Assembly: GCF_045862395.1 (NCBI RefSeq)
Contig: NZ_AP023087.1
Coordinates: 682,001 to 746,000 of the forward strand
Origin: Marinicellulosiphila megalodicopiae
Lineage (GTDB): Bacteria > Pseudomonadota > Gammaproteobacteria > Pseudomonadales > Natronospirillaceae
DNA length: 64,000 bases
Reading direction: 5' to 3'
Shown here: one piece after another, positions 53,377 to 61,824 of the stretch
How positions within the stretch are numbered: the first letter of the stretch is position 1
Layout: each line of letters begins with the position of its first letter
Position numbers and translations under genes: made by a program
The notes under the pieces: model-generated
What the model was told of the DNA's origin: nothing
The model's database searches: none
What the model saw: the letters and a program-made list of their open reading frames with translations, nothing else

Positions 53377-54306
53377 TTAAGTTAATTGATGTTGTTTAAG
53401 TTTTCGCCATAAAGTGGCGCGGGAGCATCCCATTTCAAGGGCAACATCACTACGCTTGCCATTAAATTTCTGCATCAATTTTGCTAACTTCATTTTTTCG
53501 TCATTTTCTTCAAATTCTAATTCGAATAAGTCTTGAGGCAAATCATCGATTGTGACGGTGCTGCCTTCACCAATTGCATGCATATATTCACATGTATTTT
53601 GTAATTCTCTTACATTACCAGGCCACTCATAATTCATTAATACTTCGTAGCTGTCTTCGTCAAAGGCAATAACTTTGCGAGGGTTTTCGTTATTGAGCTT
53701 TTCTATAAAATGCCACAATAACATTTCTACATCACCAGTTCTTTCAACTAACGAGGGTAAAAATAAAGGAATTACTCGTATGCGATACATTAGATCTTCA
53801 CGAAATTTTTTTTGTGCTACTAAAGCGCGTAATGATTCGTGTGTAGCAGAAATCAAGCGAATATCTGTTTTTAACGTTTGGGAAGAGCCTACAGGTGAAA
53901 ATTCTTTATCTTGTAATACACGCAATAATCTTGCTTGAATGTCCAATGGCATTTCAGCTATTTCATCTAAAAATAAAGTGCCTTTATCCGTAAGTTGTAA
54001 TAAACCTTTACGATCTGAAATTGCTCCAGTATATGCACCTTTTACATGGCCAAATAATTCAGAAGTCATTAACTCGCCAGTTAATGTGGCACAGTTAATG
54101 GCTTTATAACTTTGATTGGATCGTAAGCTAATATTATGTATGTGTCTTGCAATTAAATCCTTACCTGTTCCTGTATTGCCTCTTACTAAAATCGATGCAT
54201 TCGTTTTAGCGACGCGCTCCACTTTATGTACAAACTGTTTCATTTGAGTAGAAACCGTTAATAAACCGGAATAATTTTCAGGAACAAGTTTCGGATTTTT
54301 TTTCAT
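53377..54306 (-). CDS. Sigma-54-dependent activator without a regulatory domain
   Basis: The 309-residue protein is an AAA+ core plus Fis-type DNA-binding tail, with no receiver or sensor domain, like PspF. It has Walker A GNTGTGKDLIARHIH, the sigma-54 contact loop in variant form GAYTGA (HVKGAYTGAISDRKG), Walker B GTLFLDEIAEM and the helix-turn-helix GKRSDVALEMGCSRATLWRK at the C-terminus. The start ATG lies 2 bp after the clpB stop, so it is co-transcribed with clpB. With no sensory domain it may act constitutively or be held by a partner protein. Confidence 0.88.
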   Translation of the reverse strand: MKKNPKLVPENYSGLLTVSTQMKQFVHKVERVAKTNASILVRGNTGTGKDLIARHIHNISLRSNQSYKAINCATLTGELMTSELFGHVKGAYTGAISDRKGLLQLTDKGTLFLDEIAEMPLDIQARLLRVLQDKEFSPVGSSQTLKTDIRLISATHESLRALVAQKKFREDLMYRIRVIPLFLPSLVERTGDVEMLLWHFIEKLNNENPRKVIAFDEDSYEVLMNYEWPGNVRELQNTCEYMHAIGEGSTVTIDDLPQDLFELEFEENDEKMKLAKLMQKFNGKRSDVALEMGCSRATLWRKLKQHQLT

Positions 54307-54308
54307 AA

Positions 54309-56882
54309 TTAAGAAATACTAAAAGTTAATGTGTCATTAATATTATCGATGCTAACAGTTTGTTCAGTTACGACATCGCCACTTAAAATTAAGTTTGCTA
54401 ATTCATTTTCTAGCAACTGTTGAATAGCGCGTTTTAATGGTCTTGCGCCATAAACGGGGTCGTAACCAGCTAAACAAATTTTCTCTAACGCGGCATCGGT
54501 CAATACTAAATGAATGCCTTGTTCCAATAAACGTTTCTCAATAATGCTGATTTGAATATTAGCAATGCCTTTAATTTGATCTTGAGCTAATGGATCAAAT
54601 AACACCACTTCATCAATACGGTTAATAAATTCAGGCCTAAAATGTTTGCCAACTATTTCCATTACGGATTTTTTAGTGTCGACATTATTTTTACCTTCGG
54701 TATTCATTTCTTGAATGATGTCACTGCCTAAATTAGATGTCATGACAATGACTGTGTTTTTGAAATCAACCGTACGACCTTGACCATCTGTCAAGCGACC
54801 ATCATCTAGCACTTGTAATAAAATATTAAATACATCTGGGTGTGCTTTTTCAATTTCATCTAATAATAAAACCGAGTATGGGCGACGGCGAACCGCTTCA
54901 GTTAAGTATCCACCTTCTTCGTAGCCTACATAACCTGGAGGTGCCCCAACCAGTCTGGCAACGCTGTGTTTTTCCATGAATTCAGACATGTCAATTCGCA
55001 CCATGGACTCTTCTGTATCGAATAAAAAATGCGCTAAAGTTTTACATAATTCAGTTTTACCGACACCCGTTGGGCCTAAAAATAAGAATGAGCCATTAGG
55101 GCGATTTGGATCTGAAATACCAGCACGACTTCTGCGAATTGCATTACTCACAGCTTTTACAGCTTGTGCTTGACCCACAACACGATGGGTGAGCACACCT
55201 TCCATTTTTAATAATTTTTCTCGTTCGCCTTCAAGCATTTTATCAACAGGAATGCCTGTCCATTTCGCCACAATATTAGCAATCGCTTCCTCGGTCACGG
55301 TGTTGTGTAATAATTGCATGTCTAGCATTTCTGCTTGGCTGGCGCGATCTAGTTGCTTTTCAAGTTCAGGAATCAAACCATACTGTAATTCAGACATTTT
55401 ATTTAAATCACCAGCTCGGCGAGCACTTTCCATTTGTTTGCGCGCTTGCTCAAGTTGTTCTTTAATTTCTTGGCTGCCTTGTAATGCGGCTTTTTCAGTG
55501 TTCCAAATTTCTTCTAAATCGGCGTATTCTTTTTCTAATAGTTTGATATCTTCTTTTAATTTAACTAATGTTTTTTTAGTGCCTAAATCTTTGTCTTTAC
55601 TTAATGCCTGCGCTTCCATTTTGTATTGAATTAATTTACGTTCAAGTTTATCCATTGATTCGGGTTTAGAATCAATTTCCATACGAATTCGGCTACCAGC
55701 TTCATCAATTAAATCAATGGCTTTATCGGGTAATTTTCGTTCTGTAATATAACGTTGTGATAATTTCACTGCTGCAATAATGGCGCTGTCAGAAATATCC
55801 ACAGCATGATGAATTTCATAGCGTTCTTTTAATCCACGTAAAATTGCAATCGTCGCTTCTTCGTTTGGTTCGCTAACCAATACTTTTTGAAAGCGTCGCT
55901 CAAGCGCTCCATCTTTTTCAATAAATTGACGATACTCATCTAATGTTGTTGCACCAACACAGTGTAATTCACCACGAGCGAGTGCAGGTTTTAACATGTT
56001 TCCTGCATCCATTGCCCCTTCGGATTTCCCTGCGCCTACCATGGTGTGAATTTCATCAATAAATAAAATGATTTGACCTTCTTGTTTGGCAAGTTCATTT
56101 AATACGGATTTTAAGCGTTCTTCAAAATCACCACGAAATTTAGCGCCTGCTAATAATGCACCTAAATCTAAAGAAAGCACTCGTTTATTTTTTAACCCCT
56201 CGGGTACTTCACCATTTACAATCCGTTGTGCCAAACCTTCAACTATAGCGGTTTTACCTACACCAGGCTCCCCAATTAATACTGGATTATTTTTACGGCG
56301 ACGTTGTAATACTTGAATCGTGCGACGAATTTCATCGTCACGACCAATGACAGGGTCTAATTTACCTTGCTCAGCACGTTCATTTAAGTCAATACAATAT
56401 TTGTCTAGAGCTTGGCGCGATTCTTCAGCATTTTGTGAATTAATAGTTTCGCCACCACGTAAATCCAAAATCGACTTTTCTAGGCTTTTACTGTCTATAT
56501 TGGCGTCTTTTAATAATTTTCCCACTTCACCTTTATCTTCAGTCATCGCTAACAATACCAATTCACAGGAAATATATTGGTCGTTGCGTTTTTGTGATAA
56601 TTTATCCGCCATATTCATTATACGTATACAATCGTTGGACATATGAATGTCATTTTGTCCTTGGACCGTGGGCATATTAGCTAAGGCTGATTTTATGCTG
56701 TCTTGTAATTTTGATAGTTGTCCGCCTGTTTTTTGAATCAACGGAGAAATACCGGGTTTGTCATTTAACATGGCGCTTAATAAATGAATAGGCTCGATAA
56801 AATTGTGATCTTTACCCAGCGCGATAGATTGTGCATCAGATAGAGTTAGTTGAAGTTTATTTGTTAATTTATCGATTCTCAT
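54309..56882 (-). CDS. clpB: ATP-dependent chaperone ClpB
   Basis: ClpB is the hexameric disaggregase that works with DnaK. The 857-residue protein has the N-domain, first AAA domain (GEPGVGKTAIVEGLAQRIV; LFIDEIHTMVGAG), the long middle coiled coil (KLKEDIKLLEKEYADLEEI region, ~410-525), second AAA domain (GPTGVGKTELCKTLAHFLF; DEIEKAHPDVFNILLQVLDD) and the C-terminal GARPLKRAIQ. The length is standard. It has a sigma-32-type promoter at 56941-56968 and is followed by the sigma-54 activator gene. Confidence 0.97.
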   Translation of the reverse strand: MRIDKLTNKLQLTLSDAQSIALGKDHNFIEPIHLLSAMLNDKPGISPLIQKTGGQLSKLQDSIKSALANMPTVQGQNDIHMSNDCIRIMNMADKLSQKRNDQYISCELVLLAMTEDKGEVGKLLKDANIDSKSLEKSILDLRGGETINSQNAEESRQALDKYCIDLNERAEQGKLDPVIGRDDEIRRTIQVLQRRRKNNPVLIGEPGVGKTAIVEGLAQRIVNGEVPEGLKNKRVLSLDLGALLAGAKFRGDFEERLKSVLNELAKQEGQIILFIDEIHTMVGAGKSEGAMDAGNMLKPALARGELHCVGATTLDEYRQFIEKDGALERRFQKVLVSEPNEEATIAILRGLKERYEIHHAVDISDSAIIAAVKLSQRYITERKLPDKAIDLIDEAGSRIRMEIDSKPESMDKLERKLIQYKMEAQALSKDKDLGTKKTLVKLKEDIKLLEKEYADLEEIWNTEKAALQGSQEIKEQLEQARKQMESARRAGDLNKMSELQYGLIPELEKQLDRASQAEMLDMQLLHNTVTEEAIANIVAKWTGIPVDKMLEGEREKLLKMEGVLTHRVVGQAQAVKAVSNAIRRSRAGISDPNRPNGSFLFLGPTGVGKTELCKTLAHFLFDTEESMVRIDMSEFMEKHSVARLVGAPPGYVGYEEGGYLTEAVRRRPYSVLLLDEIEKAHPDVFNILLQVLDDGRLTDGQGRTVDFKNTVIVMTSNLGSDIIQEMNTEGKNNVDTKKSVMEIVGKHFRPEFINRIDEVVLFDPLAQDQIKGIANIQISIIEKRLLEQGIHLVLTDAALEKICLAGYDPVYGARPLKRAIQQLLENELANLILSGDVVTEQTVSIDNINDTLTFSIS

Positions 56883-56940
56883 GTTGACCTCTTAGTGGAT
56901 ACAGCATAAATGGTTAATAACTGTTTGGTTTCTAATTGAT

Positions 56941-56968
56941 AAATGGGGTGTTTATATTTAAAAGCAAG
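56941..56968 (-). promoter_or_regulatory. Sigma-32 (heat-shock) promoter of clpB
   Basis: On the minus strand CTTGCTT (-35) and CCCCATTT (-10) are separated by 13 nt, close to the sigma-32 consensus CTTGAAA-N13-CCCCATnT. It lies about 60 bp upstream of the clpB start. Confidence 0.8.
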
Positions 56969-57080
56969 ATCAGTAAAAATAAAATATTACATTTCTGTTA
57001 GAAAAAAGTGATGTGCAGAACCATTCAATACTCGATAGAATGAATGAACTTAAATTTTGTTTAAAAACAGTGGATATCAA

Positions 57081-57698
57081 ATGAGTGAACTTGAAGTGAC
57101 CCAGACACTATCTTATCCAGAAGATAGAGAGACTGTACGACTAGCGTTGGCTTCACAGGCGGGATTTCGTAAATTAGTCGAGCAATATTACCCAATAATG
57201 ATTATAGTAGCGCGATCTATCGTAGGTGAAAATTTAGCTGAGGACGCCGTGCAAGACAGTTGGATATCAATTCATCGAAATTTGCCAAAATTTGAGTTCC
57301 GATCTTCCTTAAAAACATGGGTAAGTACGATTGCAGCAAATGCAGCAAAGGCAAAAATTAAAAAAGAATCAAAATACGAAACCCAAGAAAATAATGATTT
57401 CATGGACCGTTTTGATGATAAAGGGCATTGGCAATCGCCCCCTTCAAAGTGGGAGCAAGATAGCCCTGAAGCGCTATTGGGGCATGATCAATTGAAAAAA
57501 TGCATCGAAAAATTTATTGGCTATTTAAAGCCAACCCACCGAGCTGTTTTAAGCTTAAAAGAAATGCAAAACTTAGATAATTCAGAAATTTGTAATATTT
57601 TGGACATAAGTGAATCTAATGTAAGAGTGCTGCTGCATCGGGCACGTGTTGAAGTATTTTCACATATTGAACATTATCAAGAGACTGGCGAATGCTAA
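57081..57698 (+). CDS. ECF-type sigma factor
   Basis: The 205-residue protein from the ATG at 57081 (GTGGA upstream; the frame opens 8 codons earlier at a TTG) has sigma region 2 (FRKLVEQYYPIMIIVARSIV; NLAEDAVQDSWISIHRNLPK) and region 4 (LKPTHRAVLSLKEMQNLDNS; ICNILDISESNVRVLLHRAR). The middle linker is unusually charged. Its end overlaps the next gene by 7 bp, the expected position of a cognate anti-sigma factor. Promoter targets cannot be read from the sequence. Confidence 0.9.
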   Translation: MSELEVTQTLSYPEDRETVRLALASQAGFRKLVEQYYPIMIIVARSIVGENLAEDAVQDSWISIHRNLPKFEFRSSLKTWVSTIAANAAKAKIKKESKYETQENNDFMDRFDDKGHWQSPPSKWEQDSPEALLGHDQLKKCIEKFIGYLKPTHRAVLSLKEMQNLDNSEICNILDISESNVRVLLHRARVEVFSHIEHYQETGEC

Positions 57699-57925
57699 AT
57701 TGTAAGCAAGTAACTGAACAAACAAGTGAATATATCGATGGAAACGTAACTGGATTAGGGAAAGTTCGGATAAAATTTCACTTATTAATGTGTAAACATT
57801 GCCGCGGATTTGTTAAGAAAATACGCATAACCAAATCTGTAGTGGGAAAATTGTCCTTCGCCCCTGTGGATAAAAGCAAAATCGATGATATTATGGACAG
57901 AATTGAGCGAGATCAAAAAGAATAA
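57692..57925 (+). CDS. Soluble zinc-finger anti-sigma factor
   Basis: The 77-residue product has the ZAS/HC2 motif His30-X3-Cys34-X2-Cys37 (FHLLMCKHCRGF) and a further Cys4, with the N-terminal helix CKQVTEQTSEYIDGNV of this family. There is no transmembrane segment, so it acts in the cytoplasm, possibly responding to redox state or zinc, like RsrA or ChrR-N domains. Overlap with the sigma gene by 7 bp supports the pairing. Confidence 0.85.
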   Translation: MLNCKQVTEQTSEYIDGNVTGLGKVRIKFHLLMCKHCRGFVKKIRITKSVVGKLSFAPVDKSKIDDIMDRIERDQKE

Positions 57926-57951
57926 TCATACTCGCGCCACAGGAGTGAATT

Positions 57952-58938
57952 ATCAACTTTTTAATTGAATCGATTGTATCTGCAACGGGTACACATCAAA
58001 TAAAAGAAAAAGAATGTCTACAAATTTTATGGAGCGGGTATGGTAAAATACTGCGTTTCGAACTTGATGGTCAATCTAATAAAACCATTATTGTTAAACA
58101 TATCCACCTACCTAAAGCTTCATCACATCCAAAAGGATGGAATACTGATAATTCTCATCAACGAAAATTAACCTCTTATCAAGTCGAATCAAACTGGTAC
58201 GAATTTTACAATGCTCAATCCCAACACTGTTTGATACCAAACTGCTTAGGTGTGTTTAATCGAGTAGATGAACGTGTCATTGTGATGCAGGATTTAGACG
58301 CAATTGGTTTTACGCAAAGATTGGATCAAGCAAATAATAATCAAATAAAACAAATAATATCGTGGCTCGCGTTTTTTCATGCTAAACATTTAAATGTGTC
58401 ACCTAATCTTTTGTGGCCAAAAGGTACGTATTGGCATTTAGCCACAAGGCCCGATGAATTAGAAGCCTTGGATGATATGGCTTTAAAAAATGGTGCCAAA
58501 TTGATTGATGACAAGTTATCAAACTGTCCGATTCAAAGCATTGTTCATGGTGATGCAAAGCTGGCTAATTTTTGTTTTAACCCCACTAATCACACAGTGG
58601 CCGGAGTCGACTTTCAATATACTGGCGGTGGTGTGGGTGTCAAAGATTTAGCTTATTTTCTAGGAAGTTGTTTAAATGAATCTCAATGTCAACAAAGTGC
58701 GTTTAAGTGGGTTGGTGTATATTTCGAAGAGTTAAGTCAAGCGATGACGCAACAACAATCATCCATTAATTTTAATGAGGTTGAGCAATTATGGCGACCG
58801 TTGTTTGAATTTGCTTGGGTGGATTTTCATCGATTTTTAAAAGGTTGGAGCCCAGGGCATTGGAAAATCAATGACTTCAGTGAACAATTAAGTAAAAAAG
58901 TAATAAAAGAAATATCTACTTCGACGATTTTAAAATAA
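57952..58938 (+). CDS. EcKinase-like phosphotransferase (choline/APH fold), non-canonical ATC start
   Basis: The kinase loop IVHGDAKLANFCF (~residue 200) and metal motif AGVDFQYTGGGVGVKDLAYFL (~220) mark an APH/choline-kinase fold of the ecdysteroid-kinase-like group. The first ATG/GTG/TTG in frame is a TTG at 58231, but the frame is open from 57949 and upstream codons read family-like LQILWSGYGKILRFELDG, KTIIVKHIHLPKASSHPKGW and SHQRKLTSYQVESNWYEFY, which contain the ATP-lobe lysine. AGGAG (57941-57945) stands 6 nt before an ATC codon that would give (M)NFLIESIVSATG. I therefore annotate 57952 as start (328 aa) with ATC as initiator; a mutated ATG is equally consistent. Confidence 0.7.
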   Translation: MNFLIESIVSATGTHQIKEKECLQILWSGYGKILRFELDGQSNKTIIVKHIHLPKASSHPKGWNTDNSHQRKLTSYQVESNWYEFYNAQSQHCLIPNCLGVFNRVDERVIVMQDLDAIGFTQRLDQANNNQIKQIISWLAFFHAKHLNVSPNLLWPKGTYWHLATRPDELEALDDMALKNGAKLIDDKLSNCPIQSIVHGDAKLANFCFNPTNHTVAGVDFQYTGGGVGVKDLAYFLGSCLNESQCQQSAFKWVGVYFEELSQAMTQQQSSINFNEVEQLWRPLFEFAWVDFHRFLKGWSPGHWKINDFSEQLSKKVIKEISTSTILK

Positions 58939-58960
58939 GTTATAAAATAGGTAAGAAAGT

Positions 58961-59797
58961 ATGCAATTAACTTCTAAGCAATTATTAGCATTAACGCAAA
59001 CTGCTAAACAAGCTGCATTAAAAGCAGGAAAAATCATTCAAACCTCCTGTGTCGAAGAGTTAAATATTCAAACCAAAGAAATGGCCACAAGTTTAGCTTC
59101 AAGTGTATTTACAAAAATAGATTTAGAGTGTCAAGAAATTATATATCAAACATTAAATGATTCAATTTTACAATTTGATATAGGCTGGCTTGGGGAAGAG
59201 TCACAAGATGATTTAAGTCGATTCAAAAAAGATTATTTTTGGTGTGTCGATCCATTAGATGGCACTTTATCTTTTATTAAACAGCGTGCTGGATTTTGTG
59301 TGAGTATTGCACTTATTAATAAACAGGGTGTCCCCGTTATTGGTGTGGTGTTTAATCCTAATTCATCAGATTTATATCACGCTACTTTTGAGCAGGGCGC
59401 ATTTAAAAATGAAAATGAAATTAAAGTTGAATATCAAAAAAATATAACTTTGATTAACGACGATTCATTTGTAAATACTGATTATTATCAAATTTTAAAA
59501 GACAAGCTTGAGTTTAAAAATAAAAATATTGTCCCACAAATTCTACAAGGTGGCGCAGTGATGAATGCCATTTGGTGTATTGAGCATGCACCTGCGTGTT
59601 ATGTTAAATATCCTAAAAAAACAGAAGGAGGTGGTAGTATTTGGGATTACGCAGCAGCGACCTGTATTTATAATGAATTGAAATTGAATGCGACGGATTT
59701 TTATAGGCAGCCACTGAATTTAAATAAAAAAGGATCGGCGTTTATGAATGAGCAAGGTGTGATTATGAGCACACTTTTGGATAATACAATTATTTAG
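58961..59797 (+). CDS. Inositol-monophosphatase-family phosphatase (CysQ-like)
   Basis: The 278-residue protein has the Mg-dependent phosphatase motifs: Glu79/Glu80 in GWLGEESQDD, Asp97 and Asp100 in WCVDPLDGTLSF, and Asp229 in GGGSIWDYAAATCIY. The family includes 3'(2'),5'-bisphosphate nucleotidase and inositol phosphatases; the GGGSIWDY string slightly favours the bisphosphate nucleotidase side. It follows the phosphotransferase by 22 bp. Substrate is inferred only at family level. Confidence 0.82.
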   Translation: MQLTSKQLLALTQTAKQAALKAGKIIQTSCVEELNIQTKEMATSLASSVFTKIDLECQEIIYQTLNDSILQFDIGWLGEESQDDLSRFKKDYFWCVDPLDGTLSFIKQRAGFCVSIALINKQGVPVIGVVFNPNSSDLYHATFEQGAFKNENEIKVEYQKNITLINDDSFVNTDYYQILKDKLEFKNKNIVPQILQGGAVMNAIWCIEHAPACYVKYPKKTEGGGSIWDYAAATCIYNELKLNATDFYRQPLNLNKKGSAFMNEQGVIMSTLLDNTII

Positions 59798-59832
59798 AAA
59801 AATACCCTCAATGTTTATTGAGGGTATTTTTT
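59798..59832. terminator. Bidirectional terminator between convergent genes
   Basis: AAAAATACCCTCAAT, loop GTTT, ATTGAGGGTATTTTTTTT. It starts on the base after the phosphatase stop codon and ends at the tatD stop, serving both genes. Confidence 0.93.
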
Positions 59833-60636
59833 TTATTTAAAAAATAATTTCTCAGAGTTCAAATAGCACTGGTGCAACACTTCTTCCACATCAATATTTT
59901 TAACGTCTGCTATTTTTTGTGCAATAAACGGTAAATACTTAGGATGGTTAGGTCGTCCACGATAAGGAATCGGTGTTAAATACGGCGCATCGGTTTCTAA
60001 TACAATTTGATCCAGCGGTGTCATGCTTAATACTTCGCGAACATTCTCTGCAGAATTAAACGTCACAATGCCATTAAAGCCTAAAAAATACCCTTCACTT
60101 AAACAGTATTCTGCTAATTTCAAACTAGAAGTAAAGCTATGAATCACACCACGTTTTTTATTGGTTTTTTCACAGTTTCTTAATATTGCTGCTGTATCGT
60201 CGCATGCTTCACGCGTGTGGATCACAACAGGCAAGTCTAAATCATCGGCAATTTGCATCTGTCTAGCAAACGCCGCTTTTTGTATATCTGGTTCACAATG
60301 ATCATAAAAATAATCCAAACCAATTTCGCCAACCGCGAGCATTTTTTCAAATTCTGCATTTTTACGAATAATGGCTTCAACTTCTGGGTCAAAATCTTTA
60401 GCGTCGTGGGGGTGAATACCTTGAGTACAGTATACTTTTTCATGGGCTTTTGAAATTTCAACAACTTTGCTTAAGTTAGCCTTACTGACCGCAATAGTGA
60501 CGATTTTTTCAACACCAACTTCATACGCTGTGTCTAAGGAATCTGCCATAGTGTCCATTTCTAAATAGTCTAAATGGCAATGTGTCTCGATAATAGGGGT
60601 ATTAAAACGCGGAATAGGTTTGTTAGATTTACTCAT
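59833..60636 (-). CDS. TatD-family metal-dependent hydrolase
   Basis: The 267-residue TIM-barrel protein begins IIETHCHLDYLEMD with the His-x-His metal site, and has AVGEIGLDYFYDHCEPDIQK (Glu), LPVVIHTREACDDTAAIL (His), GVIHSFTSSLKLAEY (His) and IVLETDAPYLTP (Asp). These are the usual ligands of TatD/YcfH DNases and D-aminoacyl hydrolases. In many relatives it sits with tmk-holB-pilZ; here it stands alone, with an IS30 element starting 59 bp upstream of its start codon. Confidence 0.9.
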   Translation of the reverse strand: MSKSNKPIPRFNTPIIETHCHLDYLEMDTMADSLDTAYEVGVEKIVTIAVSKANLSKVVEISKAHEKVYCTQGIHPHDAKDFDPEVEAIIRKNAEFEKMLAVGEIGLDYFYDHCEPDIQKAAFARQMQIADDLDLPVVIHTREACDDTAAILRNCEKTNKKRGVIHSFTSSLKLAEYCLSEGYFLGFNGIVTFNSAENVREVLSMTPLDQIVLETDAPYLTPIPYRGRPNHPKYLPFIAQKIADVKNIDVEEVLHQCYLNSEKLFFK

Positions 60637-60694
60637 GATTTTATTGTGTTTGCAAAAAAACGTATTATAACTGAATTACTATTAAATTAAATAT

Positions 60695-60720
60695 CGCGGA
60701 TTCAAATCCGAAGTGCATCA
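60695..60720. repeat. Left terminal inverted repeat of the IS30-family element
   Basis: 26 bp identical in inverted orientation to 61767-61792. Confidence 0.96.
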
Positions 60721-60788
60721 TCTAACAAGGTAGAAAAAGAGGTCAGCTGAAGGTAAGCTCATAATCTTTTTCTCCGGCAAGAGATGAA

Positions 60789-61762
60789 GTGATTATGAGT
60801 ATAAACCCACAGCTAACCTATGAACAAAGATGCCAGATCTACGCATTAATTAAAAGTGATTTTTCACAAAGAAAAATTGCAGAAATTATTAATGTCAATC
60901 AATCCACAATTAGTCGAGAGCTTAAACGCAACACAGGCGAACGCGGTTATCGGTACAAACAAGCACAGATATTGACTGATAATCGAAGGAAAAATGCTTG
61001 TAAACCAACAAAGATGACTAAAGAATTGATCTTAACTATAGAGACTAAAATTAGATTGGATTGGAGCCCTGAACAAATCTCAAATTGGCTTCTTAAAGAT
61101 GAGGCGACACTCATCAGCCACGAAAGCATCTATATTCATATTTGGAAAGATAAGCGTGCAGGTGGTTATTTATACACACACCTTCGTCGAGTTGGAAAAA
61201 ATATGATAAACGCCGTAATGGAAAATCAACACGAGGACATATTAAAAACCGAATCAGTATTGATGATCGGCCATCCATTGTTGATTTAAAATCCCGCGTG
61301 GGTGACTGGGAGATTGATACCATAATAGGAAAAGGACACAGTGGTGCATTAGTTACTATTGTTGAGCGTAAAACAAAATTTACAGTCGCTGCACAGGTAA
61401 AAAGCAAAAGTACAAAAGATGTAACAGCGGCAACAATTAGGCTACTAGAACCTTACAAAGACCTTGTTCACACGATTACAGCAGATAATGGAAAAGAGTT
61501 TTCTGGACATGAAGAAATTAGTAAAGCACTTAACGCAGAAATTTATTTTGCGCACCCATATAGTTCCTGGGAAAGAGGGTTGAATGAAAATACAAATGGA
61601 TTAATTCGCCAGTATTTTCCAAAATTCACTGACTTTAAAACTGTTAAGCAGCAAGAGGTAGATTGTGCGATTAAAAAAATAAATACAAGGCCAAGAAAAA
61701 TACTGAATTATGAAACGCCATATGATTTAATGCATGAATATCAAGCAGCATTCGCTGCATAG
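60789..61762 (+). pseudogene. IS30-family transposase in two frames, joined by a possible -1 frameshift
   Basis: The first frame (60789-61289) encodes the N-terminal HTH domain (LTYEQRCQIYALIKSDFSQR; KIAEIINVNQSTISRELKRN) and HESIYIHIWKDKRAGGYLYT. The second (61298-61762, open in that frame from about 61198) encodes the DDE domain: VGDWEIDTIIGKGHSGALV (first Asp), TADNGKEFSGHEEI (second Asp) and SSWERGLNENTNGLIRQYFP (Glu). A -1 slip on GGAAAAAATAT (A run 61196-61201) gives ...GKKYDKRRNGKSTRGHIKNR, which restores the usual IS30 consensus. The gene is either inactivated by loss of one A, or programmed to shift at the heptamer A AAA AAT; most IS30 elements use a single frame. Confidence 0.85.
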
Positions 61763-61766
61763 ATTT

Positions 61767-61792
61767 TGATGCACTTCGGATTTGAATCCGCG
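61767..61792. repeat. Right terminal inverted repeat of the IS30-family element
   Basis: 26 bp identical in inverted orientation to 60695-60720. Confidence 0.96.
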
Positions 61793-61824
61793 TATTGAAA
61801 AAAGTCGTGATTTTAGCTTTAAAA

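Larger units (their letters stand above)
60692..61795 (+). mobile_element. IS30-family insertion sequence, 1098 bp, with 3-bp target duplication
   Basis: The element runs from 60695 to 61792 with perfect 26-bp terminal inverted repeats (left 60695-60720, right 61767-61792; CGCGGATTCAAATCCGAAGT onward). Each repeat contains the palindrome CGGATTCAAATCCG. TAT flanks both ends (60692-60694 and 61793-61795), the 3-bp duplication expected for IS30. The transposase is split into two frames at a run of six A. Intact ends and target duplication show recent insertion. Confidence 0.94.

Noticed and set aside
55189..55629. 146-codon plus-strand frame inside clpB
   Set aside because: Antisense shadow of the ClpB middle domain; Ser/Ala-rich translation without a motif.
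58231..58938. Phosphotransferase starting at the TTG at 58231
   Set aside because: It would remove the conserved ATP-binding N-lobe, which is encoded in the same open frame immediately upstream.
61114..61407. 97-codon minus-strand frame inside the IS30 element
   Set aside because: Antisense to the transposase; no known passenger family.
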